A stretch of DNA of 64,000 bases, from NCBI RefSeq assembly GCF_030345705.1, contig NZ_JAUASW010000001.1:682001-746000 (forward strand). Direction: 5' to 3'. A model generated the notes under the pieces. That model was not told the origin of the DNA and searched no databases. It saw only the letters and a program-made list of their open reading frames with translations. Position 1 is the first letter of the stretch. Every line of letters begins with the position of its first letter. The position numbers and the translations under genes are program-made. Below, one piece after another: positions 21,935 to 33,205 of this stretch. The stretch comes from Pelomonas sp. SE-A7 (GTDB lineage Bacteria > Pseudomonadota > Gammaproteobacteria > Burkholderiales > Burkholderiaceae_C).

Positions 21935-24292
21935 ATGAACAAGACCAAGACCAGCCTGCTGGCCGCCGCCGCGGCCCTTGTCTGCGGCCAGGCCTGGGCC
22001 CAGACCGAGCTGCCTTTCCCCAAGCCCGGCACGGCCAGCGTGGCCGGCGAGACGCTGATGCAATCCAAGCACCAGCGCCGCAAGAGCCAGGTGCCGCTGC
22101 CGGCCGATGCACCCAATGTGCTGGTCGTGATCCTGGACGATGCCGGCTATGCCCAGGCCGACACTGTGGGCGGGTCTATCCACACGCCCACGCTCAGCCG
22201 CATCGCCGATACCGGCGTGCGCTACAACCGATTCCACTCGACCGCGATCAGCTCGGCCACCCGCGCCGCGCTGCTGACCGGCCGCAACAACCACCGCGCC
22301 GGCAACGGCGTGGTCGCCGAGCTGGGCACGGACTGGGACGGCTACACCGGCGAAATCCCCAAGAGCACGGCCACCATGGCCGAGGTGCTGCACCACTGGG
22401 GCTACCAGACCGCGGCCTTCGGCAAGTGGCACAACACGCCGCCGCTGCAGACCACGGCCATGGGCCCGTTCGACCGCTGGCCCACCGGCCATGGCTTCGA
22501 CTACTTCTATGGCTTCATGGGCGGCGAGACCTCGCAATGGGAGCCGCGCCTGTACCGCAACACCACGCCGGTGGAACCGCCTGACCGCAAGGCCAACCCG
22601 GACTACCACCTGACCGAGGACATGGCGGCCGACGCGATCCACTGGCTGCGCCAGCGCAAGGCCAACGCGCCCGAGCAGCCTTTCTTCATGTACTGGGCGC
22701 CCGGGGCAGTGCACTCGCCCCACCACGTGGGCGGCGACTGGGCCGAGAAGTACAAGGGCCGCTTCGACGGCGGCTGGGATGCCTACCGCGAGACCGTGTT
22801 CAAGCGCCAGAAGGAGCTGGGCTGGGTGCCCAAGGACGCACAGCTCACCGCCCGCCCGGCCACGCTGCCGGCCTGGGACAGCTTGCCCGCGGCCGAGCGC
22901 CAGTTCCATGCCCGCCAGATGGAGGTCTTCGCCGGCTTCCTGGAGCACACCGACACCCAGATTGGCAAACTGATCGACGAGCTGGAGACCCAGGGCCTGC
23001 GCGACAACACCCTGGTGATCTACGTGTTCAGCGACAACGGCGCCTCGGCCGAGGGCATGCTGTCGGGCCAGATCGCCGAGATGAATGCGCTCAACGGCAT
23101 CACCCTGACCACGCAGCAGAACCTGGCCGTCATCAAGCAGGAGCTGGGCGGGCTGCAGGGCCTGGGCAGCTCGCTCAGCGACCCCCACTACCACGCGGCC
23201 TGGGCCTGGGCCGGTTCCACGCCTTTCGCGGGCACCAAGCTGGTGGCGGGCAACTTCGGCGGCACGCGCACGCCGCTGGCCATCTCCTGGCCCCGCAAGA
23301 TCAAGGCCGACAAGGCCATCCGCAGCCAGTTCCACCATGTCAACGACATCGCGGCCACGGTCTACGAGGCCATAGGCATTCCGGCGCCGACCAAGGTGGA
23401 CAACGTGGTGCAGGAGCCGCTGGACGGCGTCTCCATGGTCTACAGCTTCGGCGACGCCAAGGCCAAGGGCCGCAAGACCCTGCAGTACTTTGAAAATCTG
23501 GGCAGCCGTGCCCTCTATGCCGACGGCTGGATGGCCTCGGTCTGGGGCCCGCGCACGCCATGGATCGCCGGTTTCGCCCAATTCCAGGGCTGGGACCCGG
23601 CCAAGGACGTCTGGTCGCTCTACAAGGTGGACGGCGACTTCTCCATGTCCACCGACGTGGCCGCCCAGCATCCGGACAAGCTGGCCGAGCTGCGCAAGCT
23701 GTTCGACGAGCAGGCCCGGGCCAACAAGGTCTATCCGCTGGGCGCCGGCCTGTATCCCTTCCTCGACCCGCGCGCCCTGATCGCGCCCAACCGCAGCGAA
23801 TGGCACCTGGACGCGAGCACCACGCGCGTGCCCGAGTTCACCGCGCCCAATCTGCGTTCGCGCAACAGCAGCGTGGTGGTCGACGCCGAGTTCGGCGACA
23901 AGGCTGCGGGCGTGCTTTATGCCGTGGGCGGCAACCAGGGCGGCATCACGCTGTGGGTGGAGCAGGGCCAGCTGCACTACGAGTACAACCTGCTGATGGT
24001 CTCGCGCATCAAGATGCAGGGTGCGGTCTCGCCGGGCCGCCACAGGGTGGAGCTGCGCACCGAGATGGCCTCGGCCAAGATGGGCGCGCCGGCCATCCTG
24101 ATCCTCAGCGTCGACGGCAAGGAACTGGCCCGCAGCCAGACGCCCTACACGCCGCCGCTGGGCTTCACCGTGACCGAGACGCTGGACGTGGGCCGCGACC
24201 TGGGCTCGCCGGTGTCGCTGGACTACCGGGAGCGCGCGCCGTTTGCCTTCAACGGGCGCATCCACGACGTCCATATCCGCTACCTGCCCTGA
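21935..24292 (+). CDS. Arylsulfatase, serine-type, exported
   Basis: The 785-residue protein has a signal peptide ending near 'GQAWA-QT' and a sulfatase domain with metal ligands Asp68-Asp69 ('VVILDDAGY'). The activation motif reads Ser106-Ser107-Ala108-Thr109-Arg110 followed by 'AALLTGRN'. The formylglycine precursor is therefore serine rather than cysteine. Later metal-site residues are in 'VFSDNGAS'. The C-terminal ~200 residues form a beta-rich extension seen in long AtsA-like arylsulfatases. It would hydrolyse organic sulfate esters in the periplasm. Ser-type sulfatases need a radical-SAM maturase before export, and one is encoded at 28053-29291. ATG 21935 is chosen for the signal peptide. 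Confidence 0.92.
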   Translation: MNKTKTSLLAAAAALVCGQAWAQTELPFPKPGTASVAGETLMQSKHQRRKSQVPLPADAPNVLVVILDDAGYAQADTVGGSIHTPTLSRIADTGVRYNRFHSTAISSATRAALLTGRNNHRAGNGVVAELGTDWDGYTGEIPKSTATMAEVLHHWGYQTAAFGKWHNTPPLQTTAMGPFDRWPTGHGFDYFYGFMGGETSQWEPRLYRNTTPVEPPDRKANPDYHLTEDMAADAIHWLRQRKANAPEQPFFMYWAPGAVHSPHHVGGDWAEKYKGRFDGGWDAYRETVFKRQKELGWVPKDAQLTARPATLPAWDSLPAAERQFHARQMEVFAGFLEHTDTQIGKLIDELETQGLRDNTLVIYVFSDNGASAEGMLSGQIAEMNALNGITLTTQQNLAVIKQELGGLQGLGSSLSDPHYHAAWAWAGSTPFAGTKLVAGNFGGTRTPLAISWPRKIKADKAIRSQFHHVNDIAATVYEAIGIPAPTKVDNVVQEPLDGVSMVYSFGDAKAKGRKTLQYFENLGSRALYADGWMASVWGPRTPWIAGFAQFQGWDPAKDVWSLYKVDGDFSMSTDVAAQHPDKLAELRKLFDEQARANKVYPLGAGLYPFLDPRALIAPNRSEWHLDASTTRVPEFTAPNLRSRNSSVVVDAEFGDKAAGVLYAVGGNQGGITLWVEQGQLHYEYNLLMVSRIKMQGAVSPGRHRVELRTEMASAKMGAPAILILSVDGKELARSQTPYTPPLGFTVTETLDVGRDLGSPVSLDYRERAPFAFNGRIHDVHIRYLP

Positions 24293-24377
24293 AGCGAGGT
24301 AATAGCGGGCCCTGGCTTTGCGGCGGGGCCGGGATTTGCGCTTAGACTGGCCCGCCAGCCTCGCCGTGGGAGCCTCG

Positions 24378-26972
24378 GTGACCTTTGCACGCTTGCTCTG
24401 GATCCTGCTCATCGGCTGCCTGGCCGCTATCGAAGCGCGGGCAGCACCCATGCCCGAGCTCACGCCGGCCGAGCGCGCCTGGATCGCCGCGCATCCGGTC
24501 GTCACCTTGGCGCTGGACGAGAACAACGCCCCCTTGAACTTCCGCCGTGTCGATGCGGCCGGCGAGTCCTACGCCGGTGCGTCGGTCGAATATGCCGAGC
24601 TGGCCGCCCGCAAGCTGGGCCTCAAGCTGCGCTGGGTGGGCTCGAACTGGGACCAGGCACTCAAGCGTGCCATGGCCCATGAGGTCGATGGCGTGATCTC
24701 GGCGCGCGAGCGGCCCGAGCGGCGCGCGAAGCTGAACTTCACGCGGCCCTATCTGGAGCTGCCGATTGCCATGGTGGTGCGTCCCGAGGACTCGAGCCGG
24801 GTGCGCACACTGTCGGACTTCGGTGGCCGGCGCGTGGCCGTGGTGCGCAACACCGTGCGAATTCCGGTGGTTCGCTCGCGCTGTCCGGACTGCACCGTGG
24901 TCGAGGTGGACAACCCGCGCGAGGGCGTGGACAAGGTGGCGGCCAAGCTGGCCGACGGCTACTTCGACGACCTGCCGGTTTCGCAGCGCGCGCTGGCCGA
25001 GGCCGGCAACAAGCTGGTCGTGGGCCTGCTGTACTACTACTCCGAGGCCGCCACGATCCGCATCGCATTGCGCAACGACCAGCCCGAATGGCTGGCACTG
25101 TTCGACAAGGCCCTGGGTTCGCTGACGCCCGAGGAACATGAGCTGATCCGCTCACGCTGGCTGACGGCGGCCGAAGGCGCACGGGTTCAGCGCGAACTCA
25201 ATCTGGCCGAACCGCAGCGTGCCTGGTTGAACCAGCATCCGGTGCTGCGCGTCGGCATCGACCGCTCGCGCGCCCCGCTGGAATGGATTGGCGACGACGG
25301 CAAGCCGCACGGCATTGCCATCGACATGCTGAGCCGGGTCGAGGAAATGCTGGGCGTGCGCTTCGAGATCGTGGTGGCCGACAGCGTGGCCGACCTTTTG
25401 CAGCGCATGCGGCGCAAGGACATCGACCTGATGGCCTCGACCGCGGTCGCGCCCGAGCGCGAGAGCTATCTGAAGGTCAGCCAGCCCTACCTGTCCACGC
25501 CGGTGGTGCTCTATTCCACCGTCGCCTCGGGCCACAGCGGCGGTCTGGCCGGCCTGGAGGGACGCCGCCTGGCCGTGGTCGGCGACAGCGGCGTCGAGGC
25601 GCAGCTGCGGCACGATTGGCCGGGCATCACCCTTGTGCAGGTTGCCGGCCTGCGCGAAGCGATCGAGCTGATGCGCAGCGGCCAGGTTTCGGCCTATGTG
25701 GGCTCACTGCTGAGCGGCAGCCACCAGCTGGTGGAGCTGGGCGCGACCGATATCCGGGTCTCGGCCGAGACCGACTACAGCTACAGCTTCGGCCTGGGCG
25801 TGCGCGCCGACTGGCCCGAGCTGCTGCCGCTGGTGGACCAGGCGCTGGCCCAGATTCCGCGCGCCGAGCGCGACTCCTTCCGCCGACGCTGGACCTCGGT
25901 GCAGTACAAGCACGAGCGCGACTACCGCCTGATTGGCGCACTGGGCATTGCCGTGCTGGTGGCCATGGCCTTCATCTTCCAGCTGCGGCGCATGGTCGGC
26001 TCGCGTACGGCCGAGCTGAGCGCCGAGGTGGCGGCGCGGCGCGCCCGTGAGGCCGAAATCCAGGCGCTCAACGCCGACCTGGAACAGCGCGTGGCGCAAC
26101 GCACCGCCGAGTTGCGCAAGGCGCTGGACGACTTGCAGCTGGCGGCCGACCAGCTGGTGCAGGGCGAGAAGGTGGCCTCGCTGGGCCGCCTGGTCGCCGG
26201 CATCGCCCATGAGCTGAACACGCCGCTGGGCAACGCGCTGGCGGTTGCCAGTGCCCTGAAGGAGCGCGCGACTGCCATCGCCACCGAATACGGCACCGGG
26301 GCGCTGCGTCGCCGCACGGCCGACGAGTTCTTCTGCCTTTGCGTGGAGAGCGCCGACGTGATCGAGCGCAATACCCGGCGGGCCGCCGGCCTGATCGGCG
26401 ACTTCAAGGAGATCGCGGTCGATCAGACGAGCGCGCGCCGGCGCAAGTTCCAGCTGCGATTGACGGTCCAGGAGCTGGTCGGTGCCCATGCGGCGGCCTG
26501 GCGCAAGCTCAAGCACAGCACCGAGCTGGCGATCGATCCGGAGATCGAGATGGACGGCTACCCGGGCACGCTGTCCCAGGTGCTGGGCAACCTGATCGAG
26601 AACGCGCGGCTGCATGCCTTCGAGGAAGGACGGCAGGGCCTGCTGCGCATCGAGGCCCATCGCGAGGGGGACAAGGTGGTGCTGACCGTGCTGGACGACG
26701 GCCGCGGCATTCCACCCGAGCACCTGAACAAGATCTTCGACCCGTTCTTCACCACGCGCATGGGCTCGGGCGGCTCGGGCCTGGGGCTCTACATCGTCCA
26801 CACGCTGGTGGTCGGCGTGCTGGGCGGCAGCATCACGGTCAGCAGCCGGGTCGGGCTGGGCACGGAGTTCCGCCTGCGCCTGCCGCTGGTGGCGCCAGCG
26901 CTGAGCGAGTCCACGGCCTCGGCGGCGCAAGGGGCAGTGGCCGTGCCGAACGCACAAGAGGCAGGATCATGA
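24378..26972 (+). CDS. Sensor histidine kinase with two periplasmic solute-binding domains (BvgS-like input)
   Basis: The GTG at 24378 has GGGAG six bases upstream and gives 864 residues; an in-frame TTG at 24318 lacks support. After a signal sequence there are two SBP_bac_3-type domains (about 30-265 and 290-500). A transmembrane helix (518-540), a coiled coil, the phospho-acceptor His ~611 in 'GIAHELNTPLGN' and a HATPase domain with 'DDGRGIP' and 'GSGGSGLGLYIV' follow. No receiver domain or partner regulator is adjacent. Binding of a small ligand in the periplasm would switch the kinase. It begins 85 bases after the arylsulfatase and overlaps the porin gene by ATGA. A -10-like TAGACT lies at 24343. 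Confidence 0.88.
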   Translation: MTFARLLWILLIGCLAAIEARAAPMPELTPAERAWIAAHPVVTLALDENNAPLNFRRVDAAGESYAGASVEYAELAARKLGLKLRWVGSNWDQALKRAMAHEVDGVISARERPERRAKLNFTRPYLELPIAMVVRPEDSSRVRTLSDFGGRRVAVVRNTVRIPVVRSRCPDCTVVEVDNPREGVDKVAAKLADGYFDDLPVSQRALAEAGNKLVVGLLYYYSEAATIRIALRNDQPEWLALFDKALGSLTPEEHELIRSRWLTAAEGARVQRELNLAEPQRAWLNQHPVLRVGIDRSRAPLEWIGDDGKPHGIAIDMLSRVEEMLGVRFEIVVADSVADLLQRMRRKDIDLMASTAVAPERESYLKVSQPYLSTPVVLYSTVASGHSGGLAGLEGRRLAVVGDSGVEAQLRHDWPGITLVQVAGLREAIELMRSGQVSAYVGSLLSGSHQLVELGATDIRVSAETDYSYSFGLGVRADWPELLPLVDQALAQIPRAERDSFRRRWTSVQYKHERDYRLIGALGIAVLVAMAFIFQLRRMVGSRTAELSAEVAARRAREAEIQALNADLEQRVAQRTAELRKALDDLQLAADQLVQGEKVASLGRLVAGIAHELNTPLGNALAVASALKERATAIATEYGTGALRRRTADEFFCLCVESADVIERNTRRAAGLIGDFKEIAVDQTSARRRKFQLRLTVQELVGAHAAAWRKLKHSTELAIDPEIEMDGYPGTLSQVLGNLIENARLHAFEEGRQGLLRIEAHREGDKVVLTVLDDGRGIPPEHLNKIFDPFFTTRMGSGGSGLGLYIVHTLVVGVLGGSITVSSRVGLGTEFRLRLPLVAPALSESTASAAQGAVAVPNAQEAGS

Positions 26973-28039
26973 AGCGAGCTCTCATCGCCGCCTTGACTGG
27001 CTTGGCCCTGCAGCCGGCCTGGGGCCAGTTCACGGTGTTCGGCCTGCTGGACCTGAACGTCTCGTCCTACCGCGCCGGCAGCCGTTCGGGCACCGGCAAC
27101 ATGACGGTCATGAATGACGGCACGCTGAACGGCATTCCCTCGCGTTTCGGCGTGCGGGCCGAGGAAGACCTGGGCGGCGGCTGGCGGGCCATGGCCGTGC
27201 TGGAGCAGGGCATCCTGGCCGATACCGGCCAGCTGGGCCAGGGCGGACGGGCCTGGGGCCGCCAGGCCTTTGTCTCGCTGAGCAGCACCGAGGCCGGCGA
27301 GCTGCGGCTGGGCCGGCAGTATGTGCTGAGCGACCTGCTGATCGCGCGGGCCAATCCCTTCGTCAACGGCATGCTGCACAACCCGAACACGGCCATCGTC
27401 AACCGCGGCCGCAACCTGCCGCTGTTCGTCAACCCGCCACGCGCCGACAACGTGGCGCAGTGGCAGAGCCCGGCCTGGCAGGGCCTGGTCCTGGCCGCCC
27501 AGCTGGCACCCGGCGAGGCCACGGCCGACCGCTTCCATGGCTTGCGCCTGATGCAGAACCTGGCCAAGGGCTACTGGGGCCTCAGCTATGAATTGAGCAG
27601 CCCGCGCAGCGGCAATGCCGCCAACAAGAGCTGGACCCTGGCCGGCCAGCACGAGGCACTGCCCGGCCTCAAGCTGATGGCGGCCCTGCAGCGCAACCGC
27701 GAGCTGACGACCACGGCCGGCAACGGCGTGGCCGGCGCGCTGAGCAACCTGCTGGTCGACGGGCCGGTGGCCTTCACCGCCACCGGGCTGGATGGCATCA
27801 CCGTCGGTCTGGAGCAGAACCTGACCGGGCCCTGGATCCTGGGCCTCAACCACACCCAGGTCCGCTACCTTGGCGCCAGCGGCCAGCGCGCCAGCTACGG
27901 CAAGCTGGCCGTGTCCCTGGTCTATCGCTTCTCGCCGCGCACCCTGAGCTACCTGGGCCTGGGCCACAGCACCGGTGACCTGCGCTCCTACGTGGCCCAG
28001 CAGCAGATCCTGCAGGCCGGCCTGCGCACCGCTTTCTAG
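26969..28039 (+). CDS. Gram-negative porin
   Basis: The 356-residue outer-membrane protein has a signal peptide (cleavage near 'PAWG-QF'). It starts with the typical betaproteobacterial porin strand 'FTVFGLLDLNVSSYR', then 'SRFGVRAEEDLGGGWRAMAV' and 'GELRLGRQYV', and ends on an aromatic Phe as required for barrel assembly. It would form a trimeric general or anion-selective pore. Its ATG overlaps the stop of the kinase gene, an unusual coupling of a sensor with a pore. Thirteen bases downstream begins the sulfatase maturase, so uptake of sulfated solutes is a plausible role, by context only. Confidence 0.88.
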   Translation: MKRALIAALTGLALQPAWGQFTVFGLLDLNVSSYRAGSRSGTGNMTVMNDGTLNGIPSRFGVRAEEDLGGGWRAMAVLEQGILADTGQLGQGGRAWGRQAFVSLSSTEAGELRLGRQYVLSDLLIARANPFVNGMLHNPNTAIVNRGRNLPLFVNPPRADNVAQWQSPAWQGLVLAAQLAPGEATADRFHGLRLMQNLAKGYWGLSYELSSPRSGNAANKSWTLAGQHEALPGLKLMAALQRNRELTTTAGNGVAGALSNLLVDGPVAFTATGLDGITVGLEQNLTGPWILGLNHTQVRYLGASGQRASYGKLAVSLVYRFSPRTLSYLGLGHSTGDLRSYVAQQQILQAGLRTAF

Positions 28040-28052
28040 AGATCTTCCGACC

Positions 28053-29291
28053 ATGTCCCAAGCACTGCCCGGCCTGCACCTGATGGCCAAGCCCGTAGGC
28101 GCCCATTGCAACCTCGACTGCGGCTACTGCTTCTACCTGGAGAAGGAGGGCTACTACCCGCCGCGCCAGAGCCACCGCATGAGCGACGAGGTGCTGCAGG
28201 CCTATGTCAGCCGCTACATCGCCAGCCAGCGCGGACCCGAGGTCGAGTTCACCTGGCAGGGCGGCGAGCCGCTGCTGATGGGACTGGAGTTCTTCGAGCG
28301 CGCCGTGGCCTTGCAGAAGCAGCTGGCCGGCGGCAAGCGCATCAGCAACACCTTGCAGACCAATGGCGTGCTGCTGGATGCCGCCTGGTGCGAGTTCCTG
28401 GCGCGCGAGAAATTCCTGGTCGGCCTCAGCGTCGATGGGCCGCAGCCGCTGCACGATGCGGCGCGGCCCGACAAGCAGGGCCGCGGCACTTTTGATGCCG
28501 TGATGAAGGGCCTGCGCCTGCTGCAGCAGCAGGGCGTCGAGTTCAACGTGCTGGTCACCGTGTCTTCGGCCAACCAGGGCCATGGACGCGAGATCTACCG
28601 CTTCCTGAAGACCGAGGGCGTGCGCTTCATCCAGTTCAATCCGGTGGTCGAGCGCCAGCCGCGGCCGGCCGACGAGGCGGTGGTGCAACTGCACTTCGCC
28701 AAGCCGCCGCGGCTCTCGGTGCCGGGCTCGTTTGAAGCCGATGCGGCCGTGACGCCGCACAGCGTCTCGGCCGAGGCCTATGGCGACTTCCTGGTCGAGG
28801 TCTTCGACGACTGGATCGCCGCCGACGTCGGCGTGATCCATGTGATGAACTTCGAATGGGCCCTGGCCGCCTGGTGCCAGCTGCCGGCCACGACCTGCAT
28901 CTTCAGCGAGCGCTGCGGCCGCGCCGCCATCGTCGAGCATGACGGCAGCGTCTACAGCTGCGACCACTTCATGTATCCCGAGTACCGGCTCGGCAATCTG
29001 CGCACGGACGATCCCGCGGCCCTGCTGGCCTCGCCGCAGCAGCAGGCCTTCGGCAATGCCAAGGCCGACACGCTGCCGCGCCAGTGCCGCGAATGCGAGT
29101 TCCGCTTCGCCTGCCAGGGCGAATGTCCCAAGAACCGCTTCATCCGCACGGCCGATGGCGAGGCCGGCCTCAACTACCTCTGCGCCGGCTATCTGAAGTA
29201 CTTCCGCCACATCACGCCGGCGATGAACCGCATGGGGGCCTTGCTGGCCCAGGGCCGCGATGCGGCCGAAGTCATGCAGCGCCAGGGTTGA
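28053..29291 (+). CDS. Anaerobic sulfatase-maturating enzyme (radical SAM, SPASM)
   Basis: The 412-residue enzyme has the radical SAM cluster motif C19-x3-C23-x2-C26 ('CNLDCGYC'). A C-terminal SPASM region has cysteines in 'CIFSERCG', 'YSCDHFMYPEYRLGN', 'CRECEFRFACQGECPKNRF' and 'YLCAGY', for two auxiliary iron-sulfur clusters. This is the anSME family (AtsB, ChuR), which oxidises the active-site Ser or Cys of sulfatases to formylglycine. The Ser-type arylsulfatase at 21935 is the obvious client. The start at 28053 is placed 13 bases after the porin stop; earlier in-frame codons are porin shadow. Confidence 0.93.
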   Translation: MSQALPGLHLMAKPVGAHCNLDCGYCFYLEKEGYYPPRQSHRMSDEVLQAYVSRYIASQRGPEVEFTWQGGEPLLMGLEFFERAVALQKQLAGGKRISNTLQTNGVLLDAAWCEFLAREKFLVGLSVDGPQPLHDAARPDKQGRGTFDAVMKGLRLLQQQGVEFNVLVTVSSANQGHGREIYRFLKTEGVRFIQFNPVVERQPRPADEAVVQLHFAKPPRLSVPGSFEADAAVTPHSVSAEAYGDFLVEVFDDWIAADVGVIHVMNFEWALAAWCQLPATTCIFSERCGRAAIVEHDGSVYSCDHFMYPEYRLGNLRTDDPAALLASPQQQAFGNAKADTLPRQCRECEFRFACQGECPKNRFIRTADGEAGLNYLCAGYLKYFRHITPAMNRMGALLAQGRDAAEVMQRQG

Positions 29292-29298
29292 CCCCTGG

Positions 29299-29315
29299 CT
29301 GTCGGAATCTGACCG
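29299..29315. promoter_or_regulatory. Candidate operator (copy 2 of the 21171 motif)
   Basis: CTGTCGGAATCTGACCG matches the 21171 element at 15 of 17 positions, including the first 11 bases. It lies 76 bases before the chemoreceptor start. Confidence 0.45.
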
Positions 29316-29320
29316 GCGCT

Positions 29321-29335
29321 TGTCCATAGCGGACA
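29321..29335. promoter_or_regulatory. Inverted repeat TGTCC-N5-GGACA
   Basis: A perfect 5-bp inverted repeat with a 5-base spacer, six bases after the copy-2 operator. It shares the outer TGTC-N7-GACA arrangement with the 21171 element. Two related sites next to each other are typical of a regulator binding in tandem, but this is inferred from pattern alone. Confidence 0.4.
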
Positions 29336-29390
29336 TGGCCGCGCGACGGCGCTGCCGCGACCATGGGGCCAACCCTTAGGAGGCGTTCCC

Positions 29391-30980
29391 ATGATGACCA
29401 AGCTCTTGACCCGGCTGCAGGCCCTGAGCTCGCTGCGACTGTCCGGCCGGCTCACGGCCGGCTTCGGCCTGGTGCTCCTGCTGCTGTTGCTGACCATGGC
29501 GGCCGGCCTGCTGGGCATGCACAGGATGAGCGAGCAGACGCGCCAGATCGTCGAGGTGGCCGGCAAGCGCAGCGATGCGACCCAGGCCATGATGAACGCC
29601 GCCAACGACACGGCCGTCGCCCTCTACGGCTTCCTGCTGGTGACCGATGAGGTCGATGCCAAGACCCAGACCGAGCAGTTCGAATCGGCCCTGAAGCAGT
29701 ACGAGACCGCGGCCAAGTCGCTGCAGGGCTTGATGGGCGAACAGCCGGACGAGGCCACCACCGCGCTTCTGAAGCAGCTGGACGATGCGGGATCGCCGGC
29801 CCGCACCATGGCGCGCAATGCCGTACGCATGGTCAGCATGGGTGGCAATGCCAGCTCGGCATTCAGCTCCATGGACCCACGCGTGGCCATCAACGAATGG
29901 CGCACCGCCCTCGTCAAGCTGCTGGCCCACGAGGCCGAGGTCGCGGCCGGCAGCTATGCCGAAGCCCAGGCCAGCTATGCCGCCGCCCGCACGGCCCTGG
30001 TCCTGACCAGCCTGCTGGGCCTGGCCGTGGGTGCCGTGGCCACCTGGTTGATCCTGCGCAGCGTCACCGGGCCGCTGCGGCAGGCGATTGCCGAGGCCCA
30101 GCGCATCGCCACTGGCGACCTGGGTGCCGAGATCGACGCCAGCCGCAAGGACGAGACCGGCGAGCTGCTGGCGGCCCTGGCCAGCATGCAAGAGCAGCTG
30201 CGCAGCCTGGTCGGAGCGATCCGCAGCTCCACCGACAGCATCGCCCATGCCAGCGCAGAGATCGCCCACGGCAATCTGGACCTGAGCCAGCGCACCGAGC
30301 GCACCGCCGCCGAACTGCAGCGAGCCGCGGGCGCGACTGCCCAGCTCAGCCAGACGGTGCGCGGCGCCACCCAGGCGGCCGAGGCAGCCGGCGTGCTGGC
30401 CCATGGCGCCGAATCGGTGGCACAGCGCGGCGGAGCGGCGGTGGGCGAGGTGGTCCAGACCATGGGCCGCATTGACGCCAGTGCGCGCCAGATCAGCGAC
30501 ATCATCGGCGTGATCGACTCCATCGCCTTCCAGACCAACATCCTGGCGCTGAACGCCGCGGTCGAGGCGGCGCGGGCCGGCGAGCAGGGCCGCGGCTTCG
30601 CTGTCGTTGCTTCCGAAGTGCGGGCCCTGGCCCAGCGGTCGGCCGACGCGGCCAAGCAGATCAAGTCGCTGATCAACGACTCGTCCGAGCGCGTGGCGGC
30701 CGGTTCGCGTCAGGTCGAGCAGGCCGGTGCAACCATGAAGGACATCGTCACCAGCGTGCTGGAGCTGGGTCAGAAACTGCAGGGCGTGACGCGCAGCAGC
30801 GCGGCCCAGAACGAGGGAATCGGCCAGCTGGAATCCATGGTCGGCGCACTGGACCAGATGACGCAAAGCAATGCCGCGCTGGTGGAGCAGGGCGCCGCCG
30901 CCGCCGAAAGCCTGCGCCAGCAGGCCGCCCAGCTGGCGGAGACGGTGGCGAGGTTCAGGTTGAGCAGCGAGACCGAGTGA
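29391..30980 (+). CDS. Methyl-accepting chemotaxis protein
   Basis: The 529-residue receptor has a first transmembrane helix near 24-46, a four-helix-bundle-type periplasmic domain to about residue 200, and a second helix ('[18 protein letters not shown]'). A HAMP domain and a cytoplasmic signalling hairpin follow, with the conserved tip '[20 protein letters not shown]' and '[14 protein letters not shown]'. No CheR-docking pentapeptide is present at the C-terminus ('SSETE'). The ATG at 29391 follows AGGAGG by seven bases. The promoter region holds two inverted-repeat elements, one shared with the sulfatase region, so it may sense a substrate or product of that cluster. Confidence 0.92.
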   Translation: MMTKLLTRLQALSSLRLSGRLTAGFGLVLLLLLLTMAAGLLGMHRMSEQTRQIVEVAGKRSDATQAMMNAANDTAVALYGFLLVTDEVDAKTQTEQFESALKQYETAAKSLQGLMGEQPDEATTALLKQLDDAGSPARTMARNAVRMVSMGGNASSAFSSMDPRVAINEWRTALVKLLAHEAEVAAGSYAEAQASYAAARTALVLTSLLGLAVGAVATWLILRSVTGPLRQAIAEAQRIATGDLGAEIDASRKDETGELLAALASMQEQLRSLVGAIRSSTDSIAHASAEIAHGNLDLSQRTERTAAELQRAAGATAQLSQTVRGATQAAEAAGVLAHGAESVAQRGGAAVGEVVQTMGRIDASARQISDIIGVIDSIAFQTNILALNAAVEAARAGEQGRGFAVVASEVRALAQRSADAAKQIKSLINDSSERVAAGSRQVEQAGATMKDIVTSVLELGQKLQGVTRSSAAQNEGIGQLESMVGALDQMTQSNAALVEQGAAAAESLRQQAAQLAETVARFRLSSETE

Positions 30981-30982
30981 GC

Positions 30983-31007
30983 AAAAAAAAGGCGGCACGT
31001 GGCCGCC
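30983..31007 (-). terminator. Rho-independent terminator of the M4 protease gene
   Basis: Read on the minus strand, GGCGGC and GCCGCC form a 6-bp stem with loop CACGT, followed immediately by eight T residues (the A-run 30983-30990 on the plus strand). It lies 36 bases after the protease stop. No T-run follows on the plus strand, so it serves only the minus-strand gene. Confidence 0.85.
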
Positions 31008-31042
31008 AAAGAGAGAGAAGGAAAAGCTCGAGCCGCCAGGGC

Positions 31043-33064
<2,022 letters not shown>

Positions 33065-33205
33065 TCAGGCTTGGGTCCGGCCTTTTGGATGCCGTGACTG
33101 CCTCAGTAGCGTGCTATTGAAGCGCTCAAAGGGCGTTCATCGCACAGAACTTACCCTTGCCGCTACTTTGGGGACTTGAGTTGGATTCTGATATCTGCTA
33201 ACGCC

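Noticed and set aside
21851..24526. 891-codon minus-strand open frame over the arylsulfatase
   Set aside because: Shadow composition and no motif; the sulfatase on the other strand has a signal peptide and catalytic residues.
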